A DNA stretch of 64,000 nucleotides from Prinsepia uniflora (lineage: Eukaryota; Streptophyta; Magnoliopsida; Rosales; Rosaceae). The notes under the pieces are model-generated. The model ran no database searches. It had not been told where the DNA came from and saw nothing but the letters and a program-made list of their open reading frames with translations. Location of the stretch: NCBI GenBank assembly GCA_032719365.1, contig CM064866.1:3329781-3393780 (forward strand), read 5' to 3'. Each line of letters begins with the position of its first letter. Within the stretch, counting starts at the first letter, position 1. The position numbers were made by a program, and so were the translations under genes. Shown piece by piece: positions 57,321-64,000 of this stretch.

Positions 57321-60300
57321 ATGGCTGACCTATCGAACTCCGATTCCCCCCATCACCTCTCCATCACTACTCCCCCACAGATCTCCAAAGGTATTTCGTC
57401 TTTCGAGCTCCTTTTTCCCTCTTCTATTTTTCACATTCGCCTCCGCCCTTTGATTTTTCACCAAATCCCTAGATTGTTACAGAGGTTCTTGCCCTTTTCG
57501 CACATTTTTCGTTGACTTTGCCGTTTGTATTGGCGGCGTTGTTTTACATAGCCGAGTTAGGGTTTTGATAAATATTTCGTGCTTAGGGTTTTGAGAAATA
57601 TTTTGTGCTTAGGGTTTTGATTAATCTCAGTAAAGGCTATTACTTTCTTAGGGTTTTTAAAAACGCGATATTATATCATCCATTTTATTGGTTGGAACAA
57701 ATAATATCATCAATTGGTTAGAGGTTATTAGATTAATGCGTCACTTAAACTGATTGTGGATGGAATCTGATAGCGATATTATCCTTTGCATCTGCTCGTG
57801 TTTTTCCATTTTCATCAATCTTTTATTCTGTTGTTCTCGCTCAATTTCATGTGCCGTACCTAGCACACAGGGTAGACTTATTGAAAATTTGTTGAAGCGT
57901 TATTGAGTTAGTTTTTTTTCTGAAATTGTGTCATTGTCTATGATTGAAATTTCGGTGGATTTTAAGGGCCTTGGCTCTACAATATGCTAAAGGAATTGAA
58001 TGACTTCCTTTTAGAGTCATGTAAAGTATTAAGATTGTTTTCAGTATTCCTGTAGGACGCTTCCGGTATATCTGTGTATTGGATCTTATCATAGTTCCAA
58101 GTTCTGACAAATTTCTTTTCCCAATCCACTTTTTGATTGATTTTGATTAGTATATTGTCATTCATTGGGTGTTTCGGAATCCCATTTCTCTGACTCGTCA
58201 GCCACTGCATGCCTATTGGATTTGTTTGATCATTTTCGGGTGGCTGTAATGTGACATATATTATATGCGACACATATATATTTTTTAATTCTGTGTTTTT
58301 TTTTATGTATGCAGCTGGACAAGGTTCTGAGAATCCTATTCCACTTTCACCGCAGTGGCTTCTTCCGAAGCCAGGGGAGAGTAAGCCTGGAATGTTAACT
58401 GGGGTGTGTTAACATCACTCTGATGATCATAGATTTATCTACTTACCTCCTTTATTGCTTAGTTGCAGAAGAGCAAGTTGATTACATTGTTTCTAGTTAG
58501 CATGCGCTTCTATTTTGGTTCTCAGAATTATTTTAGAATATTTCTTCCGAGTTTCTTTGTTATTTATTTCTTAAAATAATGCAGGAAAAATCTCCCAGCC
58601 CGAATCCATCATATGGAAGTTACTCTGATACCATGAAGCTGTCAGGTAATGGTGAGGAGTTTCATGACACCCAAAAGAAGAAGGATGTATTCAGGCCGTC
58701 CTTGATGGATATGGAAACTGGTGGTCATCGTGAACGCTGGCGTGATGAAGAAAGAGATACCAACTCCTCTGGACGCAAAGATCGGTGGAGGGATGGTGAT
58801 AAAGAGCTTGGTGACCCTCGCAGGATGGATCGACGGCTGGAAAATTCATCTGCAAAGCACTTCGGAGAACCACGCCGTGCTCCCCCGGAGCGCTGGAACG
58901 ACTCAAGTAACAGGGAATCCAATTATGAGCAACGGAGAGAGAGCAAATGGAACACGCGCTGGGGGCCTGATGACAAGGAGGCAGAAGGTTTGCATGACAA
59001 ATGGGCAGACTCTGGTAAAGATGGCAGCATGCATCTTGATAAAGTTTTGTCTCATGTTGGTAATCATGTAAAGGATGATAAGGATGGGGATCACTACCGG
59101 CCTTGGAGATCAAACTCTTCCCAAGCCCGGGGAAGGGGAGATCCTTCTCATAACCAGACTCCAGCAGCAAACAAGCATGTTCCTACGCATTCATCTAGTT
59201 GGGGACGTGGGGAAGGTACACCTCCGACTTTTTCTCTTGCTCGTGGAAGAGCTAGCTCTGGTGGCTCATTTATGAACAGCAGTCCTACTATTCCTCAATC
59301 TACAGGGACTGTTTTGGAAATAGCTGAAAATGAACACGGAGAGCCTTACCCGTTAAGATATAGTAGGATTAAGCTACTTGATGTATACCGAAAGGCTGAT
59401 ATGAGAACATATCGAAAATTTGTTGATGGGTTTATTGAAGTTAGTTCCCTTACAGTGGATGAACCATTGGAGCCTATGGCGCTTTGTGCACCTAATTCGG
59501 AGGAAATGGTAAATGCGTATGAATTGAATTATTTTGTGAACCCTTCTGATGCTTTTAGTAGATCATTTGAATGCTTTTATGCTTGAGCAGGCTCTTCTAA
59601 AGGGAATTGACAAAGGAGATATAGTTAGTAGTGGTGCACCTCAGATCTCTAAAGATGGAAGGAACCCGACAGATTCTACACAATCAAGAAGACCAAAGCT
59701 TGGTAGTTTACGTGTTCAAGATATATTAAATTATGCATGCATGCTTATTTTCAAGCAGTGATTGACTTGTATTGGAACTGGCTTGTTTTAGCAGGCAGTA
59801 AAGAAGATTTTCCCCATGCAGTTACAGATTCTACAGATGAAAGCACTTATGAAAGGCCAGTGCTTCATCATGGATCCAGCCTAAAAGCAGAAATGACGCT
59901 GGATCAGAAGACATATTCAGAGAACAATTTCAGATCAGAAGGTATGTTTTTGGACAGTGGGAAAAAACTACACTGCTATGCATGTTGATATTGAATACCA
60001 TTGTTTATTGTTGAAGTCTGGTTCTGTGCTTATTGGCAGCTGGTTTATTTTTTAAGTAGCATCAAAGGTCTATCTGTACAGTTTTCTATTTCTATATATG
60101 AGTCTGAGTGTATGGATGAGGACCCCTTGTTCGTTAAGATTTTCTTTCAGTTAAAAAAAGAAAAAAAAAAGAAACCTAGTATAGCCTTGCGCACATGTGA
60201 TTCTACCATGAGATGGCCCCCTATCTAAAAAATTTACTCAATATCATTTCTGTTTGCAGCTCTTAGGGAAGACGGTGGCCCTTTCAGAAAAGCTGATGAG

Positions 60301-63300
60301 GCACTTGTTAATACGGAATTGAGCATGCAGGGAAGTATTACTACGCATTCTGTCACTCCATGGAGAGCTCCATCACAGGGAGAACGCTCACATACAGTCT
60401 TGCATGATTGGAAAGAGCCAGGCGATGTCAAGTCAAGAACCCCTGACATGGGCTGGTCACAAAGACAAAAAGACCTTAATAATGAACAGGAGAGTAAAGC
60501 TGAGGCAAAATGGAGAACCAGTGAGGTTCCTGTTAGTCGAAGGCAACCATCTGGAGTTTTAGATAGGGAACAGGAAGTGAGAAAACCTCAGCAGCTTTCT
60601 CCAGAGGATCTGCAGCTTTATTATAAAGATCCTCAGGGTATGATTCAAGGTCCTTTTTCTGGGGCTGACATAATTGGCTGGTTTGAGGCTGGATATTTTG
60701 GCATAGATTTGCTAGTTCGCATTGCAAATGCATCAAATGATGCACCCTTTTTGGCACTTGGTGATGTTATGCCACATTTAAGAGCTAAAGCTAGACCTCC
60801 ACCTGGATTTACTGCAGCTAAGCCAAATGAAGTTCCAGATACATCAAGTAGACCCAACTTCGGTAGTGTTGGGATGATTCATACTGGTTTAAGTGAGACA
60901 GATATAGTGAGAAATGAACCAAGGCACAGGCAAGGCTCGGCAATGGAAGCTGAGAATAGGTTTTTGGAGTCCCTGATGTCTGGTAATACGAGTGGTTCAC
61001 CTCTTCAGAAGTTTCCCTTTTCTGAAGGTTGGTTGGATTATTAACAAATTTTTTACATTTTTGAGTTACATTATGAACTTAATAAGTGACGCTTATTCAT
61101 ATATTCTTTTTGTTTTTCTACTTATTTTCATGATGCCTTCTTTTGACTTGGACCTTATGTTTATGTTTAGGTTTGCAAGGTTTTATTGGAAACAATTCTC
61201 ATAATTTGCCTCAGTCTGGATTAGATAATATGTTGGCCAAGAGAATGGCACTTGAACGACAGAGGTCTATTCCTAATCCTCATGCACAAAATGCTGACAT
61301 CATGTCCCTCCTGCAAGGATTAAATGGTCGGTCATCACCTGGGTTAAGTAATAGTGCTGCTGGTTGGTCGACTTTTCCTGTCCAAGGTGGGGTGGACCCA
61401 CTCCAGAGTAAGATGGACTTGTATGATCAGAATTTTCCCCCCCAAGCTCCACTGGGATTCCAACAGCAGAGGCTGCAACCTCAGAATCAACCGTCCTTTC
61501 CAAATCTACTTTCTCAAGCTATTGATAGTTCTAGTATTTCAACGCAAGAGAAATTACTTTCGTCAGGTTTGTTACAAGATCCACAACTGTTGAATGCGCT
61601 GCAACAACACTATGTATTGCAGTTACATTCGCAGACACCTGTTCCAACTCAGCAAATGTCATTGTTGGATAAGCTAATGTTGCTCAAGCAGCAGGAGGAG
61701 CAACAAATGCTATTAAGGCAACAGCAGCAGCTGCTTTCCCAGGTTCTGTCAGAGCATCAGTCTCGCCAGCATTTCACTGAGCCGTCTTTTGGACAAGTAC
61801 AGACTTCTGCAATACCGAAAGTGAATCCATCTGTTGATCCCACCCGGCAGCAGCTATCACAGGAAATGTTTACAATGGGTACAAATGTGCCTGTTTCTAA
61901 TATGCAGAAGGAACTTGACAATAACTCTATGAGTTTGCCTCCACAAGTTACCCAAGATATCGGCCATAATGTGAGTGAGGGAGCCTCCTCGTTACTTATG
62001 CCGCACCAAATCTTTGAGACTATTAACCATCAAAGAAGTAGAGATGTTACTCCTGTGGTACCAATTACTATCCATCAGGAGTCATTGCCAGTCTCAACAA
62101 ATGTTGAGAGCTCATCTTTGCATGATCTCTTGACCAAACCTGGAGAGGACCTCCTTGTACTGAATTCCATGCCTAATTCTGAATTCCATGCTGCTAAAAA
62201 CCTAGAGCAGGCATCTGAAATCTCTTTCAGAGATGAATCTGTTGTTGCTGCAATCTCTGAGGGTTTTGCAGATTCTATTCCACCATTAAGAGCTTTTGAC
62301 AAAGATATAGCTGAGCATGTCAGTGATGTGAAGGCTAAATCAGCTGGCCAGGCTGAAGAGCAGCAATTTGAAATGGATAAAGGAGACAATGAGGTTCCTA
62401 CAGTGCCTGAAGTGAAGAGTGGTGAAATACGGGGACAAAAAAAGACTCCTGAGAAGAAGTCTAAGAAGCAAAAATCTTCCAAGGCCTATTCCTCTACTGA
62501 CTCAAAAGGAGTATCCAAGCCTCTATCTTCGCAGCCAACAAAGCAGTCTGAAACTGAAAAAGCAGTTGGAGACACAACGTTGGAGACAAGTGGCAACAAA
62601 TCTGAGACCTTGGAGGGTGTAGAACTTCAACAAAATGAAAAATTAGAGCCTGTGAAAGTTTCTGCAGGTGATGCTGAATCTCTTGATTCTGTTGCTGGGA
62701 AATATTCCCAAATACAGATTGGACAGCGAGCTTGGAAACCTGCTCCGGGTTTTAAGGCAAAATCGTTACTGGAAATTCAACAGGAAGAACAGAGAAGGGC
62801 ACAAACAGAAGTGACAGTACCCGAGGTCACCAGTTCTGTGAATTCCCTGAGTTTGTCGACTCCTTGGGCTGGGGTTGTAGCCAATTCCGAACCAAAAATA
62901 CTAGGAGAAACTCCAATAGATGCAGGTATTAATGAGGTAAATGTTGTGAAATCCAAAACTCCTGCAAATTCAAAGAGCAAGAAAAGCCCGTTACATGATC
63001 TGTTAGCAGAGGAGGTTTTGGCCAAGTCAAGTGAAAAAGAGGTTGAGATTCCTAATGGTGTATCCACTCAGCCTTCTTCACAAGTTATTCCCACGCCCCA
63101 TTCAAATTTTGTAGATGACGACAACTTCATCAAGGCAAAAGACACAAAAAAGAGTCGCAGAAAGTCAGCAAAATCAAAGGGTACTGGAAGTAAGGCCCCA
63201 GTATCAGTTGCAGTTGTGGATATGCCTATTAGTTCTAGCCCCACCGAGAAAATCAAAAGCGTGCGTTCTGTCCCGCAAGAAAAAGACCTGTTACCGACAA

Positions 63301-64000
63301 TCCCGTCAGGGCCTTCATTGGGAGATTTTGTTCTTTGGAAAGGAGGAGAGACGACTAACCCGTCTCCTTCCCCAGCTTGGTCTACAGACTCTGGGAAGTC
63401 TTCTAGACCCACATCTTTAAGAGATATCCAAAAGGAGCAGGAGAAGAGGGTTTCTGCTGCTCAGCAGCAAAATCAGATTCCAACTCCTCAGAAAGCCCAG
63501 CCAACTCAAGCCCCTCGCAACAGTGTTCCTTCGTGGTCACTTTCAGCATCATCTCCATCTAAGGCTGCATCTCCAATCACGATTCATTCCCATACTTCGC
63601 AGTCAAAATATAAAGTAGAAGATGATTTATTCTGGGGCACAATTGACCAAGCAAAGCAAGAAAACAAGCAGTATGATATTCCGAACCTTTACTCTATTTG
63701 GTATTTATTCATTGACATTGGTTGTCTGCTGCACGTTGCTTTGAAATCGGAAGCTGTATTGCCTTGTGTACTTATATTTTGGAGATGCATATGGGAGTTT
63801 GCTCCCATCTTTTATATCTGTGGGTGACCTGAGTTTGTTGTTTTGTTATTTGTTTTTCTGTGAGTAGGCCAGACTTTCCTCAGCTTGGAAGTCAGAGCAA
63901 TCGGGGAGTGAAATCAACTCCTGTGAAAGGAACTTCAGCTGGTTCATTAAGCCGGCAGAAATCTGCCAGTGGCAAACCACCTGAGAGGTTACTTTCATCC
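57321..64000 (+). CDS. EXA1: GYF-domain protein, EXA1-like translational repressor (3' end beyond window)
   Basis: Eight exons, all with GT-AG introns: 57321-57390, 58315-58403, 58585-59508, 59591-59702, 59795-59941, 60260-61027, 61171-63670, 63868-64000 (runs off). The phases join cleanly into 1581 codons. Features: N-terminal PQWLLPKPGE (about residues 37-46); a charged Arg/Asp-rich region; an eIF4E-binding motif Y312-SRIK-LL (YxxxxL-phi); a GYF domain at about 565-622 with GPF578-580 and GYF592-594; a Gln-rich coiled-coil-like stretch near 876-895; and Ser/Pro/Lys-rich low-complexity sequence with a DFVLWKG motif. Known for the family: a cytoplasmic GIGYF-like protein binding proline-rich ligands and cap-binding eIF4E-class proteins, repressing translation; Arabidopsis EXA1 is needed for potexvirus accumulation and limits NLR immune-receptor translation. 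The start codon was chosen because MADLSNSDS leads straight into the conserved second exon. Confidence 0.87.
57550..57660 (+). promoter_or_regulatory. Telo-box-like repeats in intron 1
   Basis: TTAGGGTTTT occurs four times in about 100 bp of the first intron. The first three lie in ~33-bp tandem units with TAAATATTTCGTGC-like spacers. In plants, telo boxes near the start of genes are linked to translation-related genes and TRB-factor binding. Confidence 0.6.
59787..59796 (+). other. NAGNAG tandem acceptor, exon 5
   Basis: The intron 4 end reads TTTTAGCAG|GC. Splicing at either AG keeps frame and adds or drops one Ala codon. The downstream AG was used in the gene model. Confidence 0.6.

Noticed and set aside
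58691..59170. 159-codon minus-strand frame opposite exon 3 of the EXA1-like gene
   Set aside because: A shadow of the real coding exon; no splice or domain support.

Overview
The window looks like nuclear DNA from a flowering plant, probably a eudicot. About 56 kb is a nested pile of Ty3/gypsy long-terminal-repeat (LTR) retrotransposons. The right edge is a spliced plant gene for a GYF-domain protein of the EXA1 type. No bacterial, organellar or CRISPR features were seen, and no RNA genes were recognised.

Layout: 1-8442 is a minus-strand tandem array (partial LTR, internal, LTR, internal, LTR; period 4103 bp) cut into a cellular RNase H-like gene, whose 3' end survives at 8443-8801. At 9248 a plus-strand, gag-only element B follows (5' LTR 9248-12066, degraded gag 12159-13270, 3' LTR 14251-16494). 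Its 3' LTR is interrupted by element C (LTR 16495-25620). That LTR contains two solo LTRs with perfect 5-bp target duplications: 16551-19294 (AGTGG) and 21575-24834 (ATCTT). C's non-coding interior ends in a 115-bp tandem repeat (27236-27754). Next is element D, a minus-strand Tat-lineage element (27755-37764: gag, protease, RT, two RNase H domains, integrase), split by solo LTR H (29253-32347, AGGGA duplication). D sits in E, a plus-strand Tekay/Del chromovirus (3' half of pol 37765-40097, chromodomain, 3' LTR 40133-42849). E abuts an LTR called G (42850-43157 plus 52874-54495), which is interrupted by F, a complete non-coding element (43158-52868, TTAGA duplication). G's interior ends at 56176. 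It is followed by a second 613-bp copy of the RNase H-like 3' end plus the first 36 bp of a B-type LTR (56177-56789). The promoter and first eight exons of the GYF gene fill 56790-64000.

The elements are linked. The A, B, C, E, F, G and H LTRs are 2.7-3.3 kb long, start TGTAAC(A/G)ACCCGT, and share a module order even where sequence has diverged: a duplicated upstream module, a 7-bp-stem hairpin with a 5-nt loop, a TGTGAGTGGAC motif, an array of short inverted repeats, the complementary motif GTCCACTCACA, then a pyrimidine-rich AG|GT boundary. E's polyprotein is the likely enzyme source for the coding-poor relatives (inference from shared LTR ends and polypurine tract).

The most interesting signal is the set of mini-hairpin arrays inside the LTRs. 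Stem sequences differ from unit to unit and family to family, but both arms change together, and in element C the 3-nt loop is mostly conserved. The arrays lie between two complementary 11-12-mers that overlap splice-site-like signals, so they may be the folded interior of an LTR intron. That function is inference; the inverted repeats and paired changes are read directly from the sequence.
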